Assembly (NCBI RefSeq): GCF_900090045.1
Contig: NC_041785.1
Coordinates: 1,706,001-1,770,000, forward strand
DNA: 64,000 bases
Direction of reading: 5' to 3'
From: Plasmodium malariae
Taxonomy: Eukaryota > Apicomplexa > Aconoidasida > Haemosporida > Plasmodiidae
Shown here: one piece after another, positions 26,695 through 38,147 of the stretch
Numbering within the stretch: the first letter of the stretch is position 1
Layout of the letters: each line of letters begins with the position of its first letter
The notes under the pieces: generated by a model
Told to the model about the DNA's origin: nothing
Database searches by the model: none
What the model saw: only the letters and a program-made list of their open reading frames with translations
Program-made: the position numbers and the translations under genes

Positions 26695-27049
26695 ATGCTA
26701 TCCATGAACAAATGATACAGTTCTAATATACTTTTAAGTGGGAGTAACTTGAAGTATAAACAGAAAGATTAAAACAAAATGGAGGAAGTTCAACTTGGCA
26801 AAATGGAGCGTGGCAATATACGACTGAACAATGTGCAAATAATTCCCTCTTGTTAGTCATAAAGCTAGTTACATATTTTTTATGTCTTATCATTACGTGC
26901 TTAGGTGTTACATGTATAGTAACATATGTATCCTCCTGTGCAATTCCATAAAGGTAATGCTTGTCCTTTTTATTGATTATTTGAAAGTCATCTGGAAAAA
27001 ATATTCTCAAACATGCACTTTGTACTAATCTATATTTTGTATCATTCAT
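22663..27049 (-). CDS. PIGQ: PIG-Q/GPI1, subunit of the GPI N-acetylglucosaminyltransferase complex (frame slip in a repeat)
   Basis: Eleven exons give about 952 residues: 26732..27049, 24833..26648, 24526..24627, 24205..24338, 24091..24133, 23952..23981, 23722..23792, 23536..23625, 23246..23362, 23141..23151, 22663..22788. The GPI1 core is clear: NPFGVKLNNNFTSFIG (PAGLKLN motif), a membrane segment ending FIRLITLH, then GKKWNILKLRVD, GTILFTILIFLYPTIF and YSPFYILFLRCS. Several hydrophobic segments fit an ER membrane subunit of GPI-GlcNAc transferase, the first step of GPI synthesis. Exon 2 carries a KKNGEKN-type repeat and a KEEV repeat. One base is missing in the first repeat near 26165-26175, shifting frame. 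Restoring it also makes the exon-2/3 phases agree. Exons of 43, 30 and 11 nt were inferred from phase and family length. Confidence 0.9.
22855..22985. repeat. TATAATA satellite in last intron of PIG-Q
   Basis: An imperfect array of TATAATATATATAATACTTA-like units. It lies between the 11-nt exon and the last exon. Confidence 0.8.
25228..25430 (-). repeat. 12-bp coding repeat (Lys-Glu-Glu-Val)
   Basis: About sixteen copies of TTACTTCCTCTT on +, read on - as KEEV in PIG-Q exon 2. The result is a strongly charged helix-forming segment. Open + frames over it are shadows. Confidence 0.9.
25970..26260 (-). repeat. 24-bp coding repeat (KKNGEKN-S/N) in PIG-Q exon 2
   Basis: About twelve copies of a 24-bp unit (TTCTTTTTGTTGTTCTTTTC + TCCA on +). 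One copy near 26165 is shortened: TTGTTGTCTTTTC instead of TTGTTGTTCTTTTC. This throws the reading frame from KKNGEK to KRTTKRM. The original frame is the one that continues correctly into the KEEV segment downstream. Confidence 0.88.
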
Positions 27050-27358
27050 TTTGAAATTTTTTTTTTTTTTTTCTTCTTTTTTGTAGCTTTAATAAAAGCA
27101 TAACTCTTTGATAAACCATACACAAGAATTAAGTCAACGTCTTAGGCTAGAACACCCACTGGGCTTCAAAAAATTTGTGCGCATGATTTTGCATTTTTTG
27201 TGCACTTAAGGTTATGCTTCTTACACATTTTAATTGTTCTTATTCGAGATATTTTCCACCCAAAAAAAAAAAAAAAATATAATAAAATATAATAAAATAA
27301 AATTACGTGAGCGTATTCGCCTATATGCGTATGTACGTATGTGTGCATATAAATATAA

Positions 27359-27425
<67 letters not shown>

Positions 27426-27493
27426 GTGCACTCTATATATTTTCTTTCTAAGCGAAATTTCTATACACATGTATATTTTTTATGCTACTACAG
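27050..27493. other. Spacer upstream of PIG-Q with (TA)n
   Basis: A poly-T run lies just upstream of the PIG-Q start, and a perfect (AT)n tract of about 50 bp sits at about 27370-27422. I see no convincing first exon for the candidate that follows. Confidence 0.5.
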
Positions 27494-27949
27494 TGGATGA
27501 GGAAATAAAAAAAAAAATAAAAATACTTCCCCCATTAACGAGGTGCAAATTCGACGTATTAAAAAAAATCTAAAAAAAAAAGGGGAATTGGAGAGGATTA
27601 AAAGCAGAAGAGATGGCTAAACTAAAAAACTTACTCTTCTTAACGAATGAGCATCAACTCCTACACATCCGCTACATTAATTTAATGCAAAACTCACAGC
27701 ATGTTTCAAACCCCATTTTGTTTAAGTAAGTCTCCACTTGCATAAAGCACTCGCTTCATCAAAATATATGCATTAAATACGTTCAGAAAAAATAAAAAAT
27801 TTATAACTAAAATGTACATAAATATGGTAATCGCGGAAGGATAATGCATTAGATTTTTCGACAAGTGTAGATATATACATATATATATGTTTATGTACGT
27901 GTATGTATATTTATGTGTATTTTTTTTTTTTTTTCAAAGGGGTGAATAG
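27494..27949 (+). CDS. Candidate small gene or gene remnant with an in-frame stop
   Basis: After an acceptor (CTACTACAG) the sequence from 27494 reads DEEIKKKIKILPPLTRCKFDVLKKI, then TAA at 27570-27572. The same frame continues KKKGNWRGLKAEE and then MAKLKNLLFLTNEHQ up to a good donor (GTAAGT after 27725). An acceptor at 27939 then adds KGE and a TAG, in phase. From ATG 27613 alone this gives a 40-residue two-exon protein. Residue usage (W, H, C, P) looks coding on both sides of the stop. It could be a small intact gene from 27613, a gene with a sequence error at the stop, or a decayed gene. Family unknown. Confidence 0.35.
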
Positions 27950-28495
27950 GGGTTAAGCAGGTACCTCATTCTGTCGAGTCATTAATTATTTACCTGACCA
28001 GTCCATCTGTTCGTTTGATTAGTACATTCTTTGCCGTGTATGTATATATGTATTTGTATATATATATATATATATATATACATATAGAACCTTTTGCTTA
28101 TTTATTTTATCGTTTCTATTACACCGGAGCGTACTGATATACGAACATTGAAGGGGAATTCTCCCACTTCCACCCAAACATTAATATAAAACATATGCTA
28201 AAAGAAAAACAAAATAAAGGAAAAATCGAAAAATCGAAAATTTGAATAATTGCAAATTTGCATGTGAAGATGAAAGGGCACAAACGAACATGCATCAATG
28301 AAAATATAATCTGAAAGAGTTATGGAGTGAGTGCATAAAAAATATAGCGGAAGGCAAAATTGCAGCGATTTGATGGATTGGAAGTGTATCTGCGTTATGT
28401 TCTTATCTGTTTTATGTTTGTATCAGTATCTGTGTTTGTGTTCGCATTTGTGTGTAGGAGCCCATATACATACATAAACTTAATTATTTATATTT
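27950..28495. other. Spacer before RAP gene
   Basis: A/T-rich sequence with a (TA)n tract at about 28058-28086. No gene seen. Confidence 0.5.
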
Positions 28496-30183
28496 ATGCG
28501 TAGAATGCATATACTAGCAAACGCAGTGAGACCACACTATGGCAAGGGTTGGTTCTACAAACTTACGATTAGTTACTCCTCGTATATTATTTATGGCTCT
28601 AAGTATAATTTAAAAGATAGTTCGATAAAAGGAATGTATGATGGTACTAAAAGTAATAATGATGAGTTTCATTGGGTAAGTGAGAAGGGAAGTGAAGTAC
28701 AAAGTAGTGGAACTAAATGGAAAGATAACCTTGGAGCGGTTATTTCAAACAACAGTGAGAATAATGAAGATAATTATGTAAACCTATTTACTGATAAGAT
28801 AATAATAGAAAAAAATTTAAAGACCAACAAAGTGTTCTCTATATATACGAATAGTTATATACCTAAAGAGAGTGAACATATATTAATTTTAAGTCTTAAA
28901 AAATTGAAGGAATATGAAAAGATAAAAGATAAAGTAAAATTAAGTGTTTATATATATGAATTGCAAAATTTGAGTAAATCTAAAATAAGCTTTAACGTTT
29001 TAAAAAAAATAGAAATAATTAATAATCTTTTTGAACACATTAATGCAAACATAGAACATGCATCCCCTTCTTTGTTACTGTCAACGTCCATAAGTTACAA
29101 GCGAATACATTTAAACAAATATACATACTTTAAGAATATACTGCGTGCTATATGTAATAATATAAAAGTGCATAAAAGCAATAAGCTAAGTAAGCTTTTA
29201 ATAAATGAAGACAGAAGTAATAAAGATGATTATCAGTACACCATTGAATTACTTAAAAAGGAAAAAAAAAAAAATAAAAATAAAATAAATATGGTAAATG
29301 TATATACAAACCATCTCAATAATAGCGCCTTATGTTATATATTGTACTCCTACTCCACCTTATTTACTACATCTAATGCATATGTACTGTATATATGTAA
29401 ATATATCCTATTGAATGTGGGTAATCTCAACTGCTTAGACATGTTGTCCCTGCTGTATTACATACGTAGGTCCAATGTGAAAGTTAGGGGAGCAAATATG
29501 TTTTTATGCAGAAGTGAAGGATTGAGCGGAAGTTTTGGTAGTAGATTGAGACGTAGTTCGAGTGATAGTTCTAGCGGCATGGTCGAAGGGCACGAACAAA
29601 ATCACTTCGATAAAGCGGTGGATGAGTTGTCAAGTAATAAGTTAAAATCGCAGTGTAAGAGCATAAATAGTTTTACAATGAGCGACGAAATGAATAGAAA
29701 AGCTGTAAAGAGCAGAGTAATTGAAACAAATCACAAGGGCAAGTACGATGAATACAAAAATACGTACATGAAAATTCTGAGAACCATTATTCACCTTATA
29801 AATAAAAGGAAAATCTTTTTAGAAAATTCAAATATATCAGTACTAATTTTATATTATTATTTTAAAATGAATTTCATACCAATCCAGATATTTTATAAAT
29901 TCCATTATAAAATAAAAAAAAATATAAAAAAAATTGATATCAAATACTTGTCTTTATATCTGTACATTTTGAGTAGCATTAAATTTGACCTTGGCTACTA
30001 CAAATTTATTTATAAGTATTTAACGTCAATTTTTCAAAACAGAGAAAAAGAGTTTAACATGTTGTCTTTGTGTCTATCCTTTTACTCGCTTTCCAAAAAC
30101 GGATATTATGACGAGACCTTTGTGAGATGCTGTGTAGGGCTATTTCGAACGTAATGGAATTAAGAAAAAAAGAAAGAAAGAGG

Positions 30184-30260
<77 letters not shown>

Positions 30261-31954
30261 AGGAAAAAAAAAAAGAGGAAAAAAAAAAAAAAATGAAAAC
30301 TAAAAAGTGAGAACCAAAAAGTAAAAATTAAGAAGTAAAAAGCACAAAACGAACAGCACTTATGTTCAAACAAGCGGAGCTGCCCTTTCATTGTGTAGTG
30401 GTCATATAAGAGTCGTTAAAGATAAATGCTAATGCTTCTTTCATTTTTGTTTTCCCCCCCCCCTTCGCACTTCCAATTTATAGGTTTGCAGGAAGCCTGA
30501 ATAATGTAAACATAACTAACATAATATACACACTAGGGAAATTAAAAATAAGAGACGAAGAATTGCTGGATATATTATGCGATATTTTAATGAAAAGACA
30601 AGACAACATATCAGCAATAAATTTAAGCTTAACTGTTCATAATTTATCAAAATTAAATTATAAAAATGAGATTTTTTTTAAAATGTGTCTTGAAAAAGGA
30701 AAAGAATTATTAAGTACCTTTACAACAAAACAGCTGGTTATATTTGGTGAGGGAATGATAATAAATAATACATACGATTATGAATTCATGCAAGTTTTTT
30801 TTAATCAGCTTATAGAAATGGAATATAAGGATACTGCTACTTTTGTTAATAATAACGATATGAATAATAACGATATGAATAATAATGATATGAATAGTAA
30901 TTATATGAAGAATAATCATATGAAGAATAATAATAATATAAAGAATACTAATTACAAGAAGAAACATATATTAAGTACAATTTGCTTCAGTTTAGCCCTG
31001 GAAAGAGAAAATTTTGTGAATCAATTTCCATTATCAATTAAAACGTTCATATCAAAAAATTTGAATAATATAATCCAGAGTAAAAGTATAAGCAACATAC
31101 ATGACGAAATTGTAAGTATACTAAATTATTTGAATATCGAAAATTTTGAGATAGTAAAACAGAAAAAACCGTATGTGTTTGATATATTTATTAAAGGAGA
31201 TCAAAACATATATATCGATATACTATCCCCGTGTAAATATCTTACAAATTCGGTATATTTAAATGGATTTATAGAATTAAAAAAAAGACATATGAAATTG
31301 TTAAATGCGAACTATTATTATTTCAATAAAAAAAATTATTTATCTTTGGAAAGCTTAGATGAAAAAATAATTTTTATTAAAAACTTTTTGCAAAATGTCT
31401 GTTCATATAATTTCAACTATGTGAATAAAATGAAAGAAGAGAAAAAAAAAGAAATTCAAAATTTCCTTCTTCTTAACGCGAATGAACATGGTCATCCTTT
31501 TGTACAAATTTATTATGAACAAAATGGACATCAAAAGAAAGGAAATATTACAAATGATAAGAAGAGCTCAATTAAAAACAGAGATTATTATCTGTTACCT
31601 TCCTATGCGAATGTGGAAAATATAAAAAAAAAAATTTTTAAAAAAAAAATGCACCAAATAAATTTTGAGCAACCGTTAATAAAAAAACAGCAAATATTCA
31701 TTCATTATGATGATGATGCTTTGTTAAATCGGAGCAAAATGGATTTATTAAATACGACCATGTCTATTTCTGACTCAAATATATTGTATGATGAGGAACA
31801 GGCAAGGGAACAGGCGGGGGGGAAGCAGTCGCCCATTCCGTTTAAAAACGATTTTAAAGAAAAATTTTTATTCAAAAAAAAATGCCATGGGTTAAGCAAA
31901 TGGGAATATTTTGATGAAAGGACAGGAAAAATTATAATCAAAAAGAGGATATAA
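28496..31954 (+). CDS. RAP-domain protein, probable mitochondrial RNA-binding factor
   Basis: Two exons, 28496..30150 and 30484..31954, join in phase 2 to 1041 residues. The N-terminus is basic and aromatic (MRRMHILANAVRPHYGKGWF), compatible with mitochondrial import. The middle holds repeated helical segments of the kind found in apicomplexan heptatricopeptide/RAP proteins (for example LSLTVHNLSKLNYKNEIFFK). The RAP domain spans about residues 778-860: YVFDIFI, YIDILSP, a conserved LKKRHMKLLNANYYYFN strand-helix-strand and the closing helix EKIIFIKNFL. RAP proteins bind RNA, and in Plasmodium many are mitochondrial and linked to the fragmented mitochondrial rRNA; applying that here is inference. 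The intron contains a very long A-run. An Asn/Met/Asp (NNNDM) repeat lies near 30845-30950. Confidence 0.88.
30182..30300. repeat. Long poly-A run in RAP-gene intron
   Basis: Nearly uninterrupted A for about 110 bases with a few G. It lies wholly within the intron and is prone to sequence-length error. Confidence 0.9.
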
Positions 31955-32722
31955 CAATGAGGGGGAGCCTCAATAAAAAAAAAAAAAATTGCGCATGTGT
32001 GCGGTGCAAGTGCGTATAGACGCATATAAGTAAAAGCGAAAGTACGTATAAGCATATGTACGTATTAGTAAATGTTACATATGTACTCTTCCCTAAGCAC
32101 ATTAATATAATTAATTATGTTCCACTTCAAAAAATTTCACGAATTAAATTTTATTCTTTTTTAAATTTTGCAAAAAAAAAAAACATATCCTTTTTTACAC
32201 CTTTTTTAAGGTGTTTTTTGTTTTGTATTTTTTTTCTTCTCACGTATTTTTTTTTTTTTTTTTCCACTTTCATTCAAGCTTTTACATTTTCCTTTCACTT
32301 GCTCATTCGGTTCCGCGTTGTCTTCTTTTTTTTTCCGTGGATCGGCCCCATCCGGTGCTTCCTATTTTATTTTATTTTATTCAAAAAGTTCGATATTTAT
32401 TGTGTAGCATTTTACACCCTTATACATTTTCAACGTTTTTTAAAGAAAATTATTTGCTTATCAAGTGCCATTTTCAAGCATTTCAAGAATTTGTTCCACC
32501 TTGTCTACGTGTTAGTCGTCAATTATGTTTATTTGAAAGGAGCCTAAAAAAAAAAAAATAAAATAATAAAAAAAAAAAAAATAAGCATACATATAAAACG
32601 CAATAAATAGCATTATGCAGAAGAAAAAAAATACCGTAAAATAAATAAATAGAAAAATATTATGTGCAGCTTGCTAAATATAAATCACATTGCTTGTTCA
32701 TAATATTATGAACATAACATAA
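31955..32722. other. Convergent spacer
   Basis: Poly-T/A-rich sequence between the RAP gene and TRAPPC6. Long open stretches here are Phe/Leu-rich translations of T-runs, and I do not call them genes. Confidence 0.6.
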
Positions 32723-33706
32723 CTATTCAACTTTTCGATGCTCCAAAATTTTGCCCTTTATGCGCAAAAAAAAATAAAAAATAACAAAGCAGAACAAATT
32801 AGGGCAAAACAAAAACACCTTACAGTGAGGGTAATTCAGGTTATAAGTCACATAGCCCTTTATCCTAAATCTCTTTAGTATTCCTTTAATAATGCCAATA
32901 ATTAAAATTAAAAAATAATGAATAAAATTATTTTTCTGATTTGTCTCATCAATTAAAAGATGTTTCAAATACATGCCTATATCGTTATCCACAACAATAT
33001 ATACACCTTTTTTGTATGTTTGTATTTTATCAGCATTTTTATTAAATAAAATAAACCATATATCTCTTCCTATAAATTTTAAAATATCCTTAACATCGTT
33101 GAATTCATTTTTATATATCAACATGCGTTCAATTAATTTTATACCTATACTTTTACCCATATCTTTAAATTTACTTGATAAAATATTTATATAATTTTTT
33201 TCTTCATTATTATTTTCTAAATACATAAGATTATTAATTATTCTATCTCTCTCATTATAGTGTTGTCCATATATGTTATTATTGCTCATTTCATTGTTGC
33301 TATCAATATTGCTGTCATTGTTGCTGTCATTGTTACTGTCATTGTTACTGTCATTATTGCTATCATAATAATTATTATTACTATTACGATTACATTTATT
33401 GTTATTATTACTATTACGATTACCTTTATTGTTATTATTACTATTAGTATTACCATTATTGCAATTAGTATTATTATTATTGTTATTAGTGTTATTATTT
33501 ATTTTGTTCCTTTCTTTTTCATTTTCCTTCTCCTCCTCATTCTCATAGGGTAACCTCTTTTCATTGCGGTCTTCTTGATGATGATCTGAGGAGCTACTAA
33601 AGCTGCTAAACTCATATTCATTATTTTTCAAAAGGTCAATATTTATATTAATTATTTCATAAATTAACAGTAATAGACTTGTCTTTGATATTTTCCCTTC
33701 ACTCAT
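32723..33706 (-). CDS. TRAPP complex subunit TRAPPC6/Trs33 (BET3 family)
   Basis: The C-terminal half follows the Trs33/TRAPPC6 fold: IGIKLIERMLIYKNEFNDVK, ILKFIGRDIWFILFNKNADK, TYKKGVYIVVDNDIG, FLILIIGIIKGILKRF and a terminal YPHCK. It is a vesicle-tethering subunit for ER-Golgi traffic. An Asn/Ser/Asp-rich insert (about 33280-33510) separates the first helix (LLLLIYEIININIDLL) from the core. A 63-nt segment, 32756..32818, has GT...AG ends and looks like an intron, giving ...HCK-GKILEHRKVE (306 aa). It is a multiple of three and has no stop, so an unspliced 327-residue reading is also possible. The spliced form fits the family's end (CKFQV...) better. Confidence 0.87.
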   Translation of the reverse strand: MSEGKISKTSLLLLIYEIININIDLLKNNEYEFSSFSSSSDHHQEDRNEKRLPYENEEEKENEKERNKINNNTNNNNNNTNCNNGNTNSNNNNKGNRNSNNNNKCNRNSNNNYYDSNNDSNNDSNNDSNNDSNIDSNNEMSNNNIYGQHYNERDRIINNLMYLENNNEEKNYINILSSKFKDMGKSIGIKLIERMLIYKNEFNDVKDILKFIGRDIWFILFNKNADKIQTYKKGVYIVVDNDIGMYLKHLLIDETNQKNNFIHYFLILIIGIIKGILKRFRIKGYVTYNLNYPHCKVFLFCPNLFCFVIFYFFLRIKGKILEHRKVE

Positions 33707-33879
33707 ATTATTTATTGGATTTAAATAATACCATTAAAAGATAGTCCCCCCTCAAAGGAAGGCAAAAAGGGTGAAATAATAAAAAATAAATTAAAAAAAA
33801 AAAAAAGAAAAGATAAAAAAAAGGTACAGAAAAATAAATAAAAAAAAAAAATTAAAAAATTAAAACGTCAAAAATAAAA

Positions 33880-34145
33880 AATATATGGCAATGATAAAAA
33901 ATATATGGCAATGATAAAAAATATATGGCAATGATAAAAAATATATGGCAATGATAAAAAATATATGGCAATGATAAAAAATATAATGGCAATGATAAAA
34001 AATATATGGCAATGATAAAAAATATATGGCAATGATAAAAAATATATGGCAATGATAAAAAATATATGGCAATGATAAAAAATATATGGCAATGATAAAA
34101 AATATATGGCAATGATAAAAAATATATGGCAATGATAAAAAATAA
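33880..34145. repeat. 19-bp minisatellite (AAAAATATATGGCAATGAT)
   Basis: About fourteen nearly perfect copies, open in all three - frames because 19 is not a multiple of three. No gene is supported. Confidence 0.93.
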
Positions 34146-34169
34146 ATAGTAATGATAAAAAATAAATGA

Positions 34170-34285
34170 TAAAATGAATAATACAAAATAACTGTAAAAA
34201 ATGAATAATACAAAATAACTGTAAAAAATGAATAATACAAAATAACTGTAAAAAATGAATAATACAAAATAACTGTAAAAAATAA
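34170..34285. repeat. 27-bp repeat (AATGAATAATACAAAATAACTGTAAAA)
   Basis: Four full copies directly beside the 19-bp array. Confidence 0.88.
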
Positions 34286-34954
34286 ATGATAAAGTAAATT
34301 ATTACATATGTCCAAAAAACTATACATATAAAACGATGAATTTTAAATTATATTCTCTTTTGTGATGCCTATTTTTCTGGAAAATATTTGCAAAAGGGGA
34401 AACATATCTGAACAGACAAGCAAGCTTCAAATATGACGGTGTCATACATGGGAAAAATGTTCTTTGCTCATAGGAATAAATAGTGCTAAGGTATGCCTGT
34501 GAAATATATTTTCATGCACACATACCTACAATCATACATAATAATACAAGCATAAATAATACAATATAATAATATATACAAAGTGTACATTACTTTTGAG
34601 CTTCATTTTTTCGCACTTGAAAATAAAACAGAAGGTACTAGACTGTACTGTACCATAGTGTACAGAATTGAAAAGAAAGTCCTTTTATTTTTCAAATTAA
34701 AAAAATGTTAAACTTCAACAAGTTTAAACATATATATATATATATATATTTGCATACATGTAAATACGCATTAATATGTACCATATACATACGTACATAC
34801 ATATATTATGCACATGTATATACAGTAAAACACATGCTATGGAGAGATAATAATAATGATATTCAGGATATACTCACATAAATTAAAATACATACATATA
34901 TTTTCGAATAAATTATACTTTAAAAATTTTCTTTAATTCATGATTTCAACAAAA

Positions 34955-35140
34955 AAATAAAATAAAATAAAATAAAACAAAATGAAATGAAATGAAACGA
35001 AACGAAACGAAACAAAATAAAACAAAATAAAACAAAACAAAATAAAACAAAACAAAATAAAACAAAACAAAATAAAACAAAACAAAATAAAACAAAACAA
35101 AATAAAATAAAACAAAATAAAATAAAACAAAATGAAATAT
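34955..35140. repeat. AAATAAAACAAAAC array
   Basis: Pentamer-based AAATA/AAACA repeat, open in all three - frames with Phe/Leu/Cys translations. Non-coding. Confidence 0.88.
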
Positions 35141-35581
35141 AGTATAATACGACATAACATAATAAAAAATTCGTTTTATAAATGCACACATAACAGCTAC
35201 TAAAATTGCAATTTTGGATAAGGCAAAAAATAGGTAAAATATGTCATTCAAGTATATTTTTGCAATATAAGTATACTACTTATACATATATATATATATA
35301 TGTATTATATGCACGTAACAATAATGGGTAGGTTATATATTTTTTACAAATACAGCAACAACTAAATAAACATATACATTTTATTAAATATTTATTAAAA
35401 AAAAAAAAAAAAAAAAGAATATAAATGTAGATATTTTTCTAACAAATTCAATAATAAGTAGGTCTGTTTGTTCCGAATATTTTAAGAGCGACTTTTAAGA
35501 ATTTTGTTTTTAAAGTAAAAAAAAAATGTTATCTAAGTAGTAACAGGAGATTCAAATGCAAAAATTAATATAAATATATAA

Positions 35582-35635
<54 letters not shown>

Positions 35636-36005
35636 GTATGCAAATATATTTGTGCATATATGCAAAATCATTTATTTTGTGTTTATCTATGAATTATATA
35701 TATGTTTGTAAATATATATATAAAATTTTAGGAATGAATATAAATTAAATATTTATAAAAAAAAATACTTATGAATACAGTTGAGTAGGCATGTTTGAGT
35801 CTGCGAATTACAATTTTCCTTTTGTTTACTTATATATAAAACTATTCATTGTTTATACTTGTTAATTTATTTCAAAGGAACATAAGGCTCTGTTTATAAA
35901 TTTATTTATATTATCATATATTACTTTATTTTAAATCTAATTTTATCCTATTTTAGCTTATTCTATTTTTTTTTCTTCCTTTTTGACAGAAATATGTAGT
36001 TAAAA

Positions 36006-37140
36006 ATGCGTTTTCTAACAAACATAAATAATAACAATAACAACGTAAACTCGAACTCATCATATGATTCGAGTAATTTATTAATTTACAAATATACAAG
36101 AAGTTTTAATATAACATTTAAGAAAGATATAAAATTTATTCAGATTTTATTCCCTTCATTTACGATTTTTTGTGTTACCTTTTTTTTTTCGTTACTTCTA
36201 TATTTATGCTTCTTCTGTTTGGAGGCATTTTATTTTAACAGGAAAAACCCGCTGTTTATAGATGAGTAAGGGAAAAAAAAAAAAAAAATAATAATAATAA
36301 ATGTATAAAATTAATTAAAAAAATAGAGCAAAAGAACAAGATAGAATAAGTGTACGAGTAAATGAACAGTAGAGTAAAGGTGTAAAACATGGTATAATGA
36401 TGAAAGCAACAAGTGAAAGAGAAAAGCAAGAACACATTTATGACTTGAAAAAGTCATTCATAATAAACTGATTCTTGCGTGCATTTTCCCACGTTCATAT
36501 TATTTATTACTGTTTTCATTTGTTAGAGATGTATTAAAACGTTTTGGGCTGAACAGATTTTATATTTCAAATAATTACCAGTACTACAAGTTAATAACTG
36601 CTACTCTTTTTCATTCGAGCATATGGAACTTAATAGTATAGTTTACAAAAAAAAAAAAAAAAAAAAAAAATTAAGCTAATAATGTCGATGTTATATTGAT
36701 GTGTCATAATTAAGCACATATATTATTATACACCAACATTGTTAAAACATAAAATGTATTTTTTAACCCTTTTTTTTTTTTTTTTTTTTTTTTTTATTTT
36801 TGTAATAGATTAACACATATTATTTAATGAACATTGGAATAGTAGTAGAAAAGAGGTAACCATTAATAATAAAAAAAAAAGCACTACATATAACATAGAG
36901 TTTATTACACAGCTTATTCATTCACGTTTGAAGTGCGTATATGTGAAATCTACATGTGAACATGTACGTATGAACATCCACGTGTACCCATGTTTTCACC
37001 TTTTTCTTTTTTATTTTTAAAGCTATGGGAAAGTACAGTATATAATGATTATGTTACTAAGTACGTTGTGCGGACACTTGTTAATGCTTGCAACCTCACC
37101 ATGCGCAGATGTAAGGAAACGAAAGGCTCTAATTTGAAAT

Positions 37141-37184
<44 letters not shown>

Positions 37185-37697
37185 TTCTTGTATATATTCG
37201 TACGTATGCATGCATGTACGTACATGCATCATGTTATGCTTTTATATTTACATTCCCACACTGCTCTCTTTTTAGGTGCATATGGGAATCACTGCAATTC
37301 TCTCAGGATTTATGGGTTTGTTTCTTCAAGAAGTTGTAACAAATTATAAGCAACTGACTGATAAGTGGGACGTCATTGGAAGTTTCATGTATGAATAGAA
37401 AATAAAAAAAATAAAATAAAAAATTAAAATAAAACAAAACAGAACAAAATAGTACAAAGCAAAATAAATTGCTGTAAACTGAAAAACATTAATATATTAT
37501 TTCGTTCTTAACTTTGTAGATTTGCAGTATTGTCCCTTTATTTGACCATATCAATGTTTGCCTATAATGGTAGGACAGTGATGTGCATATAATAATAATA
37601 TATGTATTATATATGTTTAAGCACATGTTTATATTTCTGTTTTTACAAAAATGTGTTCTTATAATTTTTTTTCTAAATGTGTACATTAGATTGAAGT

Positions 37698-37747
<50 letters not shown>

Positions 37748-38147
37748 TCCCATCTTGTTTTGTAGGAAATTTTGTTGGAAATATAGGAGGAATATTTGGA
37801 GGGTTTAGTTATCCTTACATTTTTAATAAGGAATCATTTAACGGGTAAAAAAACAATTTTAGAGGCCAAAAAAATAGCATTTTAAAATGTCCTATATAAT
37901 TTCAATGCATGCTTGAAAAAAAAAAAATATATATTTTATACATCGTGTTTGTAATTTTTGTATAGCTTATGTATTATATGTCTTTTTTCATTATTATTAT
38001 ACAATATGGTCACATGATAACATTTTGCACATTTCCAATTTTTATTAATTTTATAGGCCGCAGAAAAATGTAAAAATTACCTTTGTAACATTAACGCTTT
38101 TGTTAATAATTGGTACATTTATTAGTTTAATATTTGTTAAATGTTAG
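36006..38147 (+). CDS. ROM10: Rhomboid-family membrane protein (ROM10-like) lacking the catalytic Ser and His
   Basis: Eight exons, 36006..36265, 36527..36635, 36809..36855, 37023..37110, 37276..37388, 37520..37569, 37766..37844 and 38057..38147, join in phase to 278 residues. An Asn-rich N-terminus precedes six or more membrane segments. Rhomboid landmarks are clear: ITATLFHSSIWNLIIN, then LMNIGIVVEKRYG (NxxxLxxxGxxlExxyG), then TM4 with GITAILSGFMG and TM6 with FVGNIGGIFGG. In active rhomboids TM4 carries GxSG and TM6 carries a His before GG. Here those positions are Thr174 and Asn228, so it is probably a pseudoprotease. The name ROM10 rests on remembered synteny next to malate dehydrogenase in P. 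falciparum. Confidence 0.87.

Larger units (their letters stand above)
33707..36005. other. Divergent TRAPPC6/rhomboid promoter region
   Basis: 2.3 kb without a supported gene. It holds the 19-bp and 27-bp minisatellites, an AAATAAAACAAAAC array, poly-A tracts and a (TA)n tract at about 35586-35630. Promoters of both flanking genes should lie here. Confidence 0.6.

Noticed and set aside
32056..32561. Two long + open frames (over 110 residues)
   Set aside because: They are Phe/Leu/Tyr translations of T-runs in a convergent 3' region with no splice or family support.
33880..34145. CRISPR-like array
   Set aside because: Units are directly adjacent with no unique spacers, and the genome is eukaryotic.
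33852..34327. Long - strand open frames
   Set aside because: They are translations of the 19-bp and 27-bp arrays in several frames at once.
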